From: Agrocybe praecox
Lineage: Eukaryota > Basidiomycota > Agaricomycetes > Agaricales > Agrocybaceae
DNA: 64,000 nucleotides
NCBI GenBank assembly: GCA_964017145.1
Contig: OZ024848.1
Location: 942,501-1,006,500 of the forward strand
Reading direction: 5' to 3'
The stretch's first letter is position 1, and each line of letters opens with the position of its first letter. Below, piece by piece: positions 11,451 through 27,700 of the stretch. Made by a program: the position numbers and the translations under genes. The notes under the pieces were generated by a model. It searched no databases and was not told the origin of the DNA. It saw nothing but the letters and a program-made list of their open reading frames with translations.

Positions 11451-13724
11451 TTAGATTTTCGCCCTAATGGAAGGGTGCATAGCACCGAGCAAAACTCTCT
11501 TGAGCCTCTCTGGAGTGAAACGTTGCACATATGGAACCGTGTCGACCATGTTCTACAGCCTTGAATCAATATCTGACTGCAAAGAGGAAGGCAAACGTTT
11601 GCTTACCCTGACAGGACCTTTACATAACGCCTGCAACGCTCGGTCTGCGCCATTGTCATTACCAATCTGCACGAACTGGATACCAACGCAGTTGGGATGG
11701 TGCTTTGCATCGTCGAGGCGACGCGCTGCTGCCTGAATGACCGTTCCGGGATCGTCAGTCGGTACCCCATCGGTGAGTACGATTATGTCAACTGGTTTAA
11801 TTTTTCCATAGGCGGCGGTGCCAACTGCAGCGTCGAGCTTAGCGATTATTGCCCCCAAAATTGCATGCAATTTCGCTCCTGTTGGGGTACCGTCTATACG
11901 CATAAGGGACGATGTAAACTTTAGGAGCTTGCTTTCAAAATATTGCAGCCTTACGGTTTGGTTGTACTTGATCGTACGCATCCCATAGCTCCTCTTGAGA
12001 CTGTTATGCAGTTGTTAACCTTTTTCATCTGAGCTAGAAGTAAACGAAAAACCAACCTTGATGCGTTTCCCAACAACGGAAGAGTTAAGGAAGCAAATAT
12101 CGACACCATCAGCATCGTACTGCATTGCCTCGTTGCCGATTTGGGAAAGGGCTTCCCTCACTTGCTGCCACTTCTCTCCGTGCATCTGAAAACCATAAAT
12201 CTAGTACCCAAGAAAGCGGAGAGAATGGCCGACTACTCACGGAGCCTGAATCATCAATGACAAATATAATATCATAATTACTAGAACGCAGAAGCATTAG
12301 TCAAAGATGAATAAAGCTTTTAATATGTGACGCGCATACTCCAAGTATTCGTCCATGAACCTAGGACGAGGCAAGTCAAGATGGACATCGTAACCTTCAT
12401 GCACCGTGCCCGGAAGAGGCTTTCCAGGATCATCGAGGTCGACGAAGACTTTGACGCTCGTGTGAACGGTGGCAATTGCGTTTATTCCAAGACGTTGGTC
12501 CCCATCAAGAATCTGATTCACCTCTATAAGAAATCATACTTTATAAGCATATTTGCAGGCTCACGTAGAACGTCTCGTAATCCGGAAAGCTCCTGAAGTC
12601 GGTGGGTCTCGACGCCTAGAGAGATGTCAAGTGTCGGAAAAACTAAAGAGAGAAGTTAAATCATACCGAAGAGACCTGCAGACGGCTGCTATACTTCGCC
12701 TTACAGGCCAAACGAAGAGGGTCGTCCACAGCGTCGGCACTCTTCGTGTGGAAAATTTCGAGCACCAGGACGGTTGCCGTATCGGAGACCGCATGGAATG
12801 CATGCGAGTTTGCACTGACGCTGGACTCGACCGTCATAACGCCAGTGGTTTCCCAAGAACCGATCAAGTCCTGTGTTTCAAGCACACCGCGAACCTTGCG
12901 TTGGATGCGGACAAGGTTCATGCAGTGGATCATTGATACAGCAGAAATGGTCGCGAGCCATCCAGGTGGAATTGTGATTGCTACCCTATGTAATTCACCC
13001 TGTGGGTGCAATGTTGGTCGTATCACGGACAGGGGAGTAGAATAGTCATGTAGCTGCCGAAGGTCAATCAATTTAGCATTACGGCCTATGACAAAGATAC
13101 CATACCGCTTTCGCCACTGTAAGTGATCCACTCTTGAATCTCCACCAAGCCGCCTCGTTTGTACTGTCGGAAATCAGCTGAGGCTAGAGTAAATGTCCTT
13201 ATGAGCCTCTGGATGGCTGGATATCGCTTTAAGAAACTTACTACGGTGCCTTCTTGGGAACTGCTGAGGCTCCAGAAAAGTCCAGTGGCAGTAGGAGAGT
13301 AAATCCTACGAACCAGAAATGAATGAAGGTATGTATGTTTGCTCGAGCGTTGTTACGCACAAATATGTGTTTGGGTCTTCCTGACGTTGTTTGATCACCC
13401 ATTGGTGTGGTTTGTAATGAGAGTGTCTTGCAGTGATTTCGTCCCACTCTTGTGCATTCGATGGGAGGTTCGCAGAGAATCCACTGGATGCACTCTCAAT
13501 CACCCACTTCTTGTGGGACAGGAGCGTAATGTTCCACTGTGAAGTAATCAGAATACTGTCCAAGAGAGAGGTGGGATATGTACCTGAATGCTCTTCCCTC
13601 CAGCAGAGCTCATGCCACTGGGGCTGTTGCAAGAGCTTTCGCGATACGCGATGGAAAGATCGTATTTATCATTGATGATGATGTAGTTTCCGGATGGAAG
13701 AAACTTTTCAGAGATGAACGCCAT
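11451..13724 (-). CDS. beta-trefoil-like / vWA protein without RBR (paralogue C)
   Basis: About 600 residues, closest to B. It starts MAFISEKFLPSGNYIIIND, continues KPHQWVIKQRQEDPNTYL and IYSPTATGLFWSLSSSQEG. The middle module runs VAITIPPGWLATISAVS to ATVLVLEIFHTKSADAV. A short exon reads RPTDFRSFPDYETFY. The vWA domain begins NYDIIFVIDDSGS and contains PTGAKLHAILGAI, IIVLTDGVPTDDPGTVIQAA and GIQFVQIGNDNGADRALQAL. The last exon reads MVDTVPYVQRFTPERLKRVL and ends HPSIRAKI, stop, the same truncation point as B. All splice sites I traced are GT-AG, including the two positions where B has GC donors. The MIDAS suggests divalent-metal-dependent ligand binding; the ligand is unknown. No signal peptide or membrane segment is visible. 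Confidence 0.82.
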
Positions 13725-14921
13725 CTTGGGTGTCCCTTTAGGTGAATATATGCAGGTATTTATACTCGCGCATATGAAACTCGAGGTATGTAGCTCTCTT
13801 GGCCATCCGAGCACGAAGAATTGCGTTCGTGTGGCGAGGGTGCTGAGAAGGAGAAAACGTGTCTTCGGGCGCTTGTATTGTTGCATCTCAAATAGGCGGT
13901 GTCAACATTTTTGGAAGTAGGTAGTCGTAAAAAGGCTTCTAATCGAATCCAAGCTATTCAGGTACCTGTGTGTTGGTTTCAAAGTGTGCCTTCGGTCGTA
14001 CTAGAATCCGGACTATTCCCTATTGTTTTCCAGTAGCATAAGTTTTTGTGCACAAAATTAGATTCAGCTGTAAGTTTTCACGATAAAAACAAATTGGGGC
14101 CGTGGCAAACAAAAAGCCCTAGGTAGTTTTCCGGGTCAATACATAATGCGATGAATGGATTCATCGAACTCTTTTCAATGGCCTTGATCATCCGCGCCTG
14201 AAGAAGTCCTCTCAGTACGATGAGGCAGAACGGAAGGGGGGAAACCATGAGATTCTTGGAAACGTGTCTTTCAGAGTGTACTACCCGTACAGGCAAAAGC
14301 GTTGAAGTTGAGGTGGGCGCTTGAGAGTGACGTAACATGTGACATGCGATACTCTGTTTAAATATTTGAATTCCCGAAACGCAGCCATGCCGACGGCCGT
14401 TTTGAGTTTTGACCAACTCATTGGACTTCATTTCAACTCTTTTTTCCACCAGAAAGCACTCAATAATCAATACCCGCGATTCATTCGACTTCAATGCTTA
14501 TCCGATTAAGAAGATCGGGGATAGACAGGTTGGGCCACTACGAACCAAAAACAGCCGGGGAAGTCAGATTCTGAACAGAACCATGCATCGACGAACAACT
14601 AGCGACGCGTGTTAGCGGTCCTTGTAGCCTTGGGGGTTTGTCAGCCATACGTGTGCGGAACAACGAATTCGGAAAACCAATAACATTTGAATGTCGCGCA
14701 TGCTTTGGTGATATTCTAGAAGACCCACAGGGGTGCAGGAAATACAACAAAAGAGACCTAGCGTCAGTTCTTTGAAAGGAATTATTTTTGTTTCCTACAA
14801 TGCGGAGAAAGCCGAAAGCCGTGTAAGATAAAGCTTAAAGTATGGAGGTTATCCCAATAGGCTTGGCCTTAATCTTTGTTCAAACTTCAAACCGCTGCCC
14901 AATAGGCCTCACCCAGAAGAA
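13725..14921. other. divergent intergenic region, no gene seen
   Basis: It separates the start of paralogue C (minus) from the start of the MYND gene (plus). Frames here, including a 138-codon minus-strand one at 14078-14494, show no recognisable motif and no spliced continuation. I treat the stretch as promoter and spacer. Confidence 0.45.
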
Positions 14922-16674
14922 ATGATGCAGGACTTTGCAAACATGTCCTTGAAGGAACTCGTCGCGGCCTTCAATGCATTGCCACGCAGTCCCAAGGCAC
15001 CCTCTGGAATCCCGAACGAGTGGCACTTTGACATTCGATTCATCCAACTGGAACCCACCCCATCGCATGTCATCAATTTTGTCCAACCCCAGTCACAGTA
15101 CACGAAAATCGAGAGATTGCCATTGGGTATCCCTTTCAACCAGGATGGCCTTGCCTTCTTTCCAGATACGGCTAAGGAAGCCGCTCCAATGCTTGCTAAA
15201 GCCATTGTATATGCCTTCGTCAGTAATATGGGTCAAAGCAGGACGTCGGAATCCTCAGACTCAACACCTCTAATCTCCCCTTGGAAACTTACCACGGATG
15301 ACAAAACTGTGGCTGTTGCAGTGGGTCGTGAGCTCAAGCGCATAGGAGTCGTTTCAGAAACGCTTTGGAATATCGGAATTGCAGAGCCATCAACAATTGC
15401 TATCGCTCAAAATGTTTTTGTCGACATATTTGAGCAATTAAAAGCACTTGCCGGTCATTCTGGTGCCGTTGCTAGACTTATTGGTGTTCCTGATTCCATT
15501 AAATTCGAGAACTTCCAAGTAGCTGTTCCTGCACGTCAGCCAGGTCCTTTTATATCGTCGGATGAACAGAAAGGAATACAACTCTACTTGGATTATATTC
15601 TCGAAAGATTGAACGTCTTACCGTCTGGCGGGATGGAATACGATGCCAAGTCTCAAGGAGAGATGCAGTCTAAGGAACTAGACACAGTGATGGAGCTCGT
15701 CGAGAAGAAACCAGAACGCATCCTCAATGCAGAAGCTGATAGGGGAGATGGTGAAGCAGCCCTGGACTATGCTATAAGGTTAATTTAACTCTTTCCATGT
15801 ATGACATTGTCACTGACAATTAAACTTATCAGACTCACTGTTGGACTAGGGTGTAATCGTAACCGCAAGCGTGCCCATGACTACCTCATTAAAGCAGCGT
15901 ATTCCAACACTGCCTCGGATAAAGTGAAGGCAATGGCACATGGTCTCCTTATTTCTTGGTGCATTAAATCCAGCGGGATGGAGCTCCGCCGTAGGTACCT
16001 GTTCGCCGCCTGCCATCACGCTAATGTCGCGGCTCGATTGTGCACTACTGCCTTACCTGGTGTTTCTGAGGCTTCCCCAAGTGTCCTCTGGTTCATGAAG
16101 AACGTCTTCGAAAATCACGCAGACAGTGTGCCTGAGTTGGACTTGTGGTATGAGGATGCTGTCCAAGCCCTTGAGGCACGAGACCTCCAATGGCAACAGA
16201 GCCAAAAGAAGATGATTAAGCACAGGATGAAAAATCCAAATCGTTATCGATGTGCAGCGCCTGGATGTAAATTGGGGGCCGACACCGGGTCGATGTTATC
16301 TCATTGTAAGCTTCCCTCTTCAAACCGCGTCATTTGAAAATGAAAATAAAAAATTCCTCACGCTAGGCGCGGGACGCTGCGACCCCGACAAAAAGCCTAG
16401 TTATTGTTCCAAATCTTGCCAGAAGGCTGATTGGAAAAACCATAAGCCTTATTGTCGCCCAGGCGCTGCATGTTCTGTTATCGACGATGGAGAAGACCTT
16501 AGGGTCAGGGCGGCGGCAACGAAGACAGCTTCAGGTTCACTTCAGGTCCCGTTAACACTCCCCAACGGTAGAACAGTATTATTAAGTTCGTCCACCATGG
16601 GTGCTGAGGCAATGAAGGAGATGGCAAAGGCCGTTAGCGAAGAAAGGGAGAAAGCTTTGAGTGGAACTCGTTGA
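14922..16674 (+). CDS. MYND-type zinc-finger protein
   Basis: Three exons, about 540 residues. Exon 1 (MMQDFANMSLKELVAAF onward, about 285 residues) has no domain I recognise. It is joined at AIR to LTVGLGCNRNRKRAHDYL, a helical stretch rich in Ala and Leu. A second intron splits the zinc finger: YRCAAPGCKL and SMLSH join CAGRCDPDKKPSYCSKSC, followed by QKADWKNHKPYCRPG. This is the MYND pattern of paired cysteines ending in a DWxxH...C box. A tail of about 70 residues includes VPLTLPNGRTVLL. MYND fingers usually bind proline-rich peptides in partner proteins. There is no SET domain, so it is not a SMYD methyltransferase. Methionines two codons and seven codons in are alternative starts. Confidence 0.82.
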
Positions 16675-17236
16675 CTTCATGATATGAGAGGAGAGAGAGA
16701 AATCTTGCGCGTCTAAACTTTTTCTCGCTTCAATCACTGAAATGACAAAACAAGTATACACCCGAATCGAACACCCGTTATGCTGAAGTTTGTTTACAAT
16801 GATGCAGTCATTAAAATTCAAGGAAGAGAGAAAGTACTCTCGGGAACGAACAACACAATTTATTGTCACCTAGACCCTCCAGAAGTCTGCTATCAAAGGC
16901 AAACTCCCCTAACTGAAAGAGACCTACCAAAATAACAACAATGCACTTATGAGAGTCCCTTCCTGACCCGACGGGGAACTTGGTGACGAGGCTACGGATA
17001 TATATGTTATCTTGATGTTATCTCGACATGATTAGATAGTATGTGCCAGGTGCCCTTTCAGGCCCCTTCCCTAGTCTCCTGTAAGCAGACTCCGATATAA
17101 TTTCGGTTTTTGGATGGATGTGATTCGATCAATTCAATATGGACCAAGATGCTGACAACATACACTGGGCCGCAATGTTCAAATAAAGTATGGAGATGAG
17201 CGGTGGACTGCATCAATCTTGCATCCTTCTCCGACC
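16675..17236. other. spacer between MYND and dehydrogenase genes
   Basis: No supported gene. It holds the 3' end of the MYND gene and the presumed promoter of the dehydrogenase gene that starts at 17237. Confidence 0.45.
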
Positions 17237-18466
17237 ATGAAAATAGCAGTCTTTGGAGCGAAGAAAGCGAGTGATCTGCCACCTATCTTCAGCGTCTACC
17301 ACTGATCCCCTCATTGTAGTACGATGTGGAATCGATACAAAAAGCGGTTGTACCGGAGGGGAAGGAATTGATTTTCCAATACTTTGATCCACTTCTCGAC
17401 GATAAGACTGTTACCCTCGCTGCAGGGTTTGACGCCGTGTGCATCTTCGTGAACGACATATGTGACGCTACTGTTGTCAAAAGACTCAGCAAACAGGGTG
17501 TTGTGAGTGCTTGCTAGATCGTTTAGCTGCATATCCCAATCACTTACATTACTATCAGAAATACATCGTTCTCCGATGTGCTGGATATAACAATGTAGAT
17601 CTACAAGCCAGCAAACAATACGGCATCAAGGTTGCTCGAGTTCCAGCTTACTCTCCAGAAGCTGTCGCGGAATTTGCCGTTGGAATGATAATGACGGTCG
17701 TTAGAAAGTACCACAAAGCGTACAATCGTGTACGCGAAGGAAACTTCCTACTTGATGGACTACTAGGATTCAACATCCACGGCAAGACAATAGGGATCAT
17801 CGGTACAGGAAAGATCGGTTTGCTGACGGGCAAGATCCTCTCAAAGGGCTTTGGAGCGAACGTCATTGCTTATGACCCTTTTCCTTCTAAACTCGCAGAA
17901 GAATACGGCATAAAATATGTCGATAAGCTCGACGACCTTCTGTCATCCTCGGATATCATCAGTTTGCATTGTCCCCTGGTTGAAAGTACAAAATATATTA
18001 TCAACGATAGTTCGTTGGCTCTGACCAAGAAAGGGGTTGTCCTCATCAACACTTCTCGCGGAGCCCTAATTGACACTTACGCTTTAATTCGGTATGTTGC
18101 GTGTTCGGATTCTTGTCTGTTACTTGCTTCACATTGACCTACTCCGTGCAGTGCTCTGAAAACGGGTCACGTCTCTGCTGTTGGGTTAGACGTGTACGAG
18201 CGCGAATCAGGGTATTTCTTTGCCGACTCGAGCGAGAAAATCATCGCCGACGATAGTTTTGCGCGATTGCTATCTTTCTATAATGTTTTCGTGACGTGAG
18301 TGTCGGAATATGATACGATTTCCAATTCATTGCTCAACAACTTCGCTCCAGAGGCCACCAAGCATTCCTTACATCGGAAGCGCTGCACAACATCGCAGAT
18401 ACCACCATACAGAATTTAATTGAAATGGAAGCCACAGGAACCTGTGCATGCATCGTCGAGCAGTAA
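17237..18466 (+). CDS. D-lactate / D-2-hydroxyacid dehydrogenase
   Basis: NAD-dependent interconversion of D-2-hydroxy acids and 2-oxo acids, probably pyruvate/D-lactate, in the cytosol. Five exons, about 335 residues, the usual family length. Exon 1 encodes only [10 protein letters not shown] and is joined through a GC-AG intron (17267-17319) to [17 protein letters not shown]. The nucleotide-binding fold has [17 protein letters not shown]. The catalytic Arg is in [11 protein letters not shown], the Glu in VGLDVYERE, and the His in the last exon, [19 protein letters not shown], which is diagnostic for the LdhA-type subfamily. It ends CACIVEQ, stop. The start was chosen because MKIAVFG matches the conserved first strand of the family. 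It converges on MCM4. Confidence 0.88.
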
Positions 18467-19067
18467 ACGGTGCCATCATACCCACGTACCCACTTGAGTG
18501 CCCTACTGGATTTATTTTCGCTCCTGGAGACTATCTATTGTGCCCATATAATCTGGATGTCAATCTACGTAAAACCTTTTTGTGTACAGTAAATACGATA
18601 AAAAAATCTGTGATGTTTGATAAGGATCTCATTGCAAGTGGACGACAATCTATGTGGAACCTTCTCATGCAATCCTTCAATTTCGATAAACGGGAAAAAC
18701 TGGAAGATGAAGACACTCAGAGGGACTCAACAACAGGAAGGACATTATTTCTTGATTGTCCTTGGTATCAGGCCATTTCATTTTTGTTGCGATTCCTTAT
18801 CCTCTCAGTGACTTAGAGAACCCACAGGGTTCGTCGCCCTGATGGAAGGCGATTCGGCGGGAGATTTTTGGATGACACTGGCGATTCGGGCAGGGCACGA
18901 ACCATAAAACATACCATTTAACAACTACAGATTAAACTTTCAGTGTATATACAAACGCTTGATTACATTTAGCCAACAGGGAAGACGAGTGAGAGAGGAG
19001 AGGGAAGAGCAAGGAAAGCAGGAAGCAAAAAAAGAAGAAAAGAAAGAAATATAAAGTGAAAGGTACA
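18467..19067. other. convergent 3' spacer, no gene seen
   Basis: It lies between the stop codons of the dehydrogenase and MCM4. A 122-codon plus-strand frame overlaps the end of the dehydrogenase in another phase and lacks any motif, so I regard it as 3' UTR. Confidence 0.5.
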
Positions 19068-22369
<3,302 letters not shown>

Positions 22370-22435
22370 CTTAGTAGCCTCAACAAAGCTTGGTTAAGAT
22401 GGTAAGGAAGAGAGAGTTTAGAGCTTGAAATCTCT

Positions 22436-22451
22436 ACGCGACGCGACGCGT
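22436..22451. promoter_or_regulatory. MCB-type element upstream of MCM4
   Basis: The sequence ACGCGACGCGACGCGT contains one perfect MluI cell-cycle box (ACGCGT) preceded by two ACGCGA half-matches. It starts 67 bp upstream of the MCM4 ATG, in the 450 bp gap to the divergent membrane-protein gene. MBF (Swi6/Mbp1-type) binding to ACGCGT in MCM promoters is well known in yeasts; its use here is inferred. Confidence 0.6.
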
Positions 22452-22820
22452 CAATTTTGAGTTTAGGGCAGGCGCAAGATATCTTCCAAGAAATAATGGA
22501 ATTTCTTCTTTCTACTAAGCACTTACATCAGTCCTTCATGCAACACGCATCTTTTTCAAAGCATCTTTCTCAACATATTGCAGGGAAATTCTACGTGTTC
22601 TTGCATGCATAAGAGTCCTGGTCAGTGTTATTAACAAGGGTAGCACAGCTTTCAGTGAACTATGGGGATAAATACATTCGTTCCCAAGGACGGACGAATT
22701 TAGGGACAAGCCCCACAAATTATGAACGCCTTGGCCTCCTGTTCACGCACGACCATCTACCACCTTCGGACACCTGGTTAGCTGAGCCCGCTTATGTGCA
22801 GGTCAGCATCACGATTTGCA

Positions 22821-23742
22821 CGATGATATCCTTGCTTCAGGTGAGTTTTCAGTGCACATTTGCCCCATGATATTCCGCCAAAACATACATTCCAGATGAA
22901 CCTGCTGAACATTCGAAGTGATGCCCTGCAGCAAGATATACCTCAGCAGGAATTACACTGCTACAGCCTTCCATTTGGGGCTCTGGGATTCATCTCTCAC
23001 GTCCTCACCTACTACACTATTGCATGCTTATGGTTCGGGCGTAAGCCCCTGTGGCCGTTCAAAACGATATCCAACTCCAAATTCGATCTTATTCTGGGGT
23101 TCATTGGAATATCCCTCTGCATCATCATGTCCGTAATAACAATGATAAGATGCAAAAATACCTGGCAGTTGCTTGTTATTGCCATTTGGAAGCTCAGTAT
23201 GTCGTTGCTGAATGGCTTGACGGCTCTCCATGTCGCGATTCTCTATCTTAATCGACCAGAAGAGGAAATGGATCTGCCAATCAAGTCCAAGCAATCAGCT
23301 TGGTGGATTGTTCTATGTAAGTGGACGTATTGCGAAACCATAAAAGAAAACTGATATTAAATCATTTACTGGCAAACTGATAGATATACCTGGGATGATA
23401 GCGGGGATGATAGGCCTAATGAGTTTAGTCGTCAAAGTGGCAGGTCGTGTTCCCGAGCTTTTGGCCCTAACAATAGCATTCTACTCCGTCATTGGAGCAT
23501 CACTAGTTGTTGGTATCCTCTCCATGATGATCATCTGCTATTTAGGTGGTGGTGCTCCGGGAAAAGTGGCTGGCACAGGTTTCATAGTCACCGTCATCCT
23601 CTTCATCATGTTGAGTGCCTTTTACTGCGACTGGTGTCTTGGGATCATGCTGGACAACCTCCTAGGCACCCCTTCTTCTGATAGTTCCGGGTTTTACTGG
23701 ACGTATTTCATAGCCAAACGCTTGGCTATGTTTAGTTTATGA
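22821..23742 (+). CDS. multipass membrane protein of unknown function
   Basis: I do not recognise the family. The exon from 22896 reads MNLLNIRSDALQQDIPQQEL, then HCYSLPFGALGFISHVLTYY, a membrane segment, GRKPLWPF, and further hydrophobic segments (ILGFIGISLCIIMSVITMI, LLVIAIWKLSMSLLNGLTAL). It is spliced at about 23317-23384 (WWIVLY joins IPGMIAGMIGLMSLVV), followed by two or three more membrane segments and a C-terminal tail ending KRLAMFSL. In all there are about seven segments. The in-frame ATG at 22821 (MISLLQ, then an intron) is the first usable one. The frame upstream back to 22625 also looks coding (DTWLAEPAYVQVSI) but lacks an ATG, so a further 5' exon is likely. It diverges from MCM4. 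Confidence 0.6.
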
Positions 23743-24727
23743 ATACAGCCAACGCCGCGTGTGTACTTTTGTAAATGTAGTAAGGTCACCAACCTCCCTT
23801 TATGACAGAAAACAAGCACCTGTACCTGCAGGATCATAATCAACCGTAGCACTGACACTTCTAACATGAACGCAGCACGAATACACCACCATGATCGCGC
23901 TTCTTGGAACCACTGCCATTCCCAACAGTTCATGATGATCAGAAGGCTGGGACGTTTGGGGCAATGCAAACGAGAGAAAAAATCACCCACACGCCACATG
24001 TGATTGCACGGTACTGGTTCGTCTGTATTCGGAAATGATGTTGATTCGAATTAGGCGCTCAACATCCACACTCGCTGCGCTGCAAGTGTTGGTATGACTA
24101 CTCTTCCTGCCGAATCAAATGAGTCAGAAACACAAATAACAACCAAAAGAAAACAAATAAACTAGCTCAGCGCTGGCCACAGAAGAAAGATCTTACTCGA
24201 ACCAGTTCAAAAAAAAACTAGTACAAGCCATAATACAATCAAGGTACTACATCCTACAGGATAGGAGATCGATTGCCTTCTACCTTCTTTCTCCGATATA
24301 TTTGAAATGCTATGTAAAGCGCGATACAGAATAAAATACACGAGTTTCCAACCTTTGGAGGCAACCCAGATACAACAAGAAAAATACTATTAGGTAGAAT
24401 TTACAACAACAATGCCGAAGGATGGAATAGGATAGATTGCACGAAAACATTACAGAAATAGGCGCGAGGAGTGAGGATGGATGTACACATGTTATGAAGG
24501 AGGGCCGTCCAAAAGAAATGTAAATGCGTTATCGATGCGGGTGATTGATGTGGATGTGGGATTGCGCGAGGAAAGAGTTGGATGTGCGATGAATGACAAT
24601 CAAAAACAAGAAAGATGATAAGAGCACGAAAGAAAAACAAAATAACCATATTCGAAATAGCACATAACCAAAATATAAATATCTTGGCTGATTGCCCCAG
24701 ACCTGTCAACGTAGACATAAGAAATCA
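23743..24727. other. convergent spacer, no gene seen
   Basis: It lies between the stop codons of the membrane protein and the F-box/WD40 gene and is AT-rich. Short frames show no domain. It is probably two 3' UTRs plus spacer. Confidence 0.45.
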
Positions 24728-27700
24728 TCAAACAAACAAAGACGCGTTCAAATCAGTGGAAAAGTCCAAAACGACGATCTTTTGGTCGTGTGAAGTGCTG
24801 TGACATCGAGGTAGATATGGGTCAGCCACGGGGTAAAAAAGAACTGCGAGATAACAAATTTCACACACCTGACAATTCGGGCAACGTCGAATTTGACATC
24901 GAAGATATGGCTTGCGTGGATTTTCTGGAATTTACGAACTAGTTTGCCTGGGATAATATTGGAAAAAATAGGTAAAACCGAACCTTCCAGATGTTGTCAA
25001 TTAAAATGAAAAAGTCTCACCAGTTGCCAGGTCCCACACTTTGACACTTTTGTCATAACTGGCACTGACCAGTCGTCCCGAACGCGGGTCGAACGATAAT
25101 GCGCGTACAAGGGCATCATGCCCTACCAAGGTGCGAAGGCAATCACCAGTCGATGCACTCCAGACTTTGATTTTACAGTCATTAGAGCCGGAGACTATCA
25201 GATCATCCTGACGAGAGTTTTAACAAGGCTTCACTGGGATCCAAAAACTTCACGGGGAGCTCACCTTGAATTCAATACAAGCCAGCCCCCGATCATGCCC
25301 TTCGAATGTCCTCAAGCGTTCTCCACTGTCAATGTCCCACAAAATCATTTTTCCATCCCCACTAGCACTGACCTAGAAAATCGTCAGCGAAGAAATACAA
25401 CTTCCATAAAAAGCTTCGTACCACTTTGCCGCTCTGAAGACCAACAGCATTTACAGGACCTTCGTGCCCACGCAAAGTGCGGTGTAACTTCAAGGTTTTG
25501 CGGTCCCACACCCGGATGACCGCATCTTTAGAACTAGAAGAAAGTAATAATAAAAATCAATAAGTTGAGGAAACAAAAAGGCGAAGCCTGGAACACACCA
25601 GCTAACTATCCATTGCTTGTCAATCCTTAGATCCAAAACGCCTCCACTGTGTCCTTTCAAAACTGCTCTGACCTCAGCTGTTACTTCCCGATCACTGTTC
25701 TCGTCAGCGTAACGGACAGACTTGTCATCCTCGATGCTCGCGGAGTCATCGTCCGCAATGAGTGAGCCCAACTTGAGGTTCCACACGCAAACCGAACAGT
25801 CGCTGCTCCCACTGACCATGAAGCCGGTTCTCGGAGACATATTTTTGCTGCGTTGAGAAGCTGTATCAGTCTGAGTCATTGAATGATCATTAAGTCTTGT
25901 GCTGGACGTGGGGAACGAGCCCATTTCTACACAATCAGGGCCTTCTTCTTCCGTGGATTCATCGCTCCAGTCTGAACGATCCCAGTCGTTTTCAAATTTT
26001 AGGCAGAGAACACTTCCTCTATGGGCGCCAACGAAAGTTCCGAGAAGTCGCCCAGTGCGCAGACTCCAGACTTTAATAGATCGGTCCCTAGAGCCCGTAA
26101 TAATACGGCGCGAGTCGAACTCGAGACAATAGACACTAAACGGTGGTATAAGCAAATCAGTTTGGTTTTCTTGCATTTCCGTTTTTTTTTTTAAATAAAA
26201 AGAATTTGTCCGCACCTATCGGTATGTCCCGCGATTTGCATTGCCGACGGCTCATAGCTTGGCGTTGCCCATCTGTTCATTATTTCTACGTTCCTGGTGC
26301 TTGTAACAGGGGGTATATTCATGCCATTGAAGATACCGGCCATACGACGAGTTGAATCTTCAGTTGGGTTCAAGTCACCAAACAAGCTGCCCCGTGCCTT
26401 ATTAGTCCATCGACGATCCAATTCCAACCGTTCGCGGTACTGTATTCGCCAGTCCAGTCGTAGAGGTGCGTTCCTTATCGGTGCGTCAATAATAGGGAGT
26501 GAGAGCCCAAGGACGCGTTTTGCTTTAGAGCCAACGTCCACTAGGTCAACATCCCATGTTTTTCCTAGAGTCGCTCTCACGTTTCGCGGTACCTGATTAG
26601 AATCTGTAGCCCGCCTCAGGTCTATGCTCCATCTTCCCATAAACAGCACACGCCAGACGGCGTTGTCACTGGCCAATCGACACCAGGTACGTGACACCAA
26701 CCGACAAGACAGAAGCGCCTTCAATGCCTCATGTGAATCACTATCAGAACCACCAACGATTAAGGTACTTCTACCAGGCGATACGGGGGGCTTCGTGGAC
26801 GCATTGCATAGGCAAAGCAAACCCAGGACGTGTAAGGCGAGTTCGGGTGGAAGGAGAGAGATAATATCTGGGACGGATAAACGTAAGTTTACGTGTAGGT
26901 GCCAAGGAAGCGAAGGTCAACATACCTATTCCATGCGTCGCCTGTACGTCTATGAAACAGGCTTCATCATCAATTAGCTCTCCTTCCTCTCCATCCAGTG
27001 GAGGTAACACAGAATAGTCAATTTGTTCTGAGACGTCGGGCCGGGTAGATGCCTTCGCTTTACCTTTGCCTGTATTCCAATATACAGGCGAGTTTCTGCC
27101 GCTCGGAGTTATGTACCAGGATTGACTCGATTGGGGGGGTGGAGAAGTGGTTCTTGAAGAAGAAGAAGGCGTTAAGGTAGAGTTTACGTTCATGCCTCGC
27201 CCTGGCGAGGAGAATACGTCCCATAAACGTGGAAGAAGGGACTTGAAATAATTAGAGCTCTGGGGTGATGTGTCTTGGCAGCCCGCCGCAGGGCTTGCGC
27301 CATGGTTGCTAGAACGACCTCTCGAGAAAGCCCTAGACGAAGACCGAAACCTTTTGGTTGGATAACCCCCAGGAATGAATGGATTTGAGTCAGAATCTTC
27401 AATGTCCATGTCAATTATTGAGAAATCTGCAGTTGGGGTTGGCGATGCTCGTCCGTCTTGTGCTTGTATTTCATGAGATGGTGAACCGAGAACCGTAGAA
27501 ACGATGCCACTGCGGGATAAACGAGGATCGGCTGCTTGTGAGAAAGAAGATGGCACACTAGGAGATCCAGGGCGAGAGATTATGGACGTCCTCTGGAATG
27601 GCATTGCCGACGCCGATGCAGTACGATGATGGCGTTGAATAGTACTGTCATATGGTCGGACATCGTAGGAGCTGTAGGACCTCGCTGCTTGGCGTGAACC

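Noticed and set aside
14078..14494. 138-codon minus-strand frame between paralogue C and the MYND gene
   Set aside because: No recognisable motif, no splice continuation and mixed composition; length alone is not enough.
18448..18816. 122-codon plus-strand frame overlapping the dehydrogenase stop
   Set aside because: The dehydrogenase ends in another phase with a perfect family C-terminus; this frame has no motif and is best read as 3' UTR.
26191..26820. Reading the F-box exon of the WD40 gene as a separate gene
   Set aside because: Splice junctions in phase join it to the N-terminal disordered exon and to the WD40 exons, giving a normal F-box/WD40 layout.
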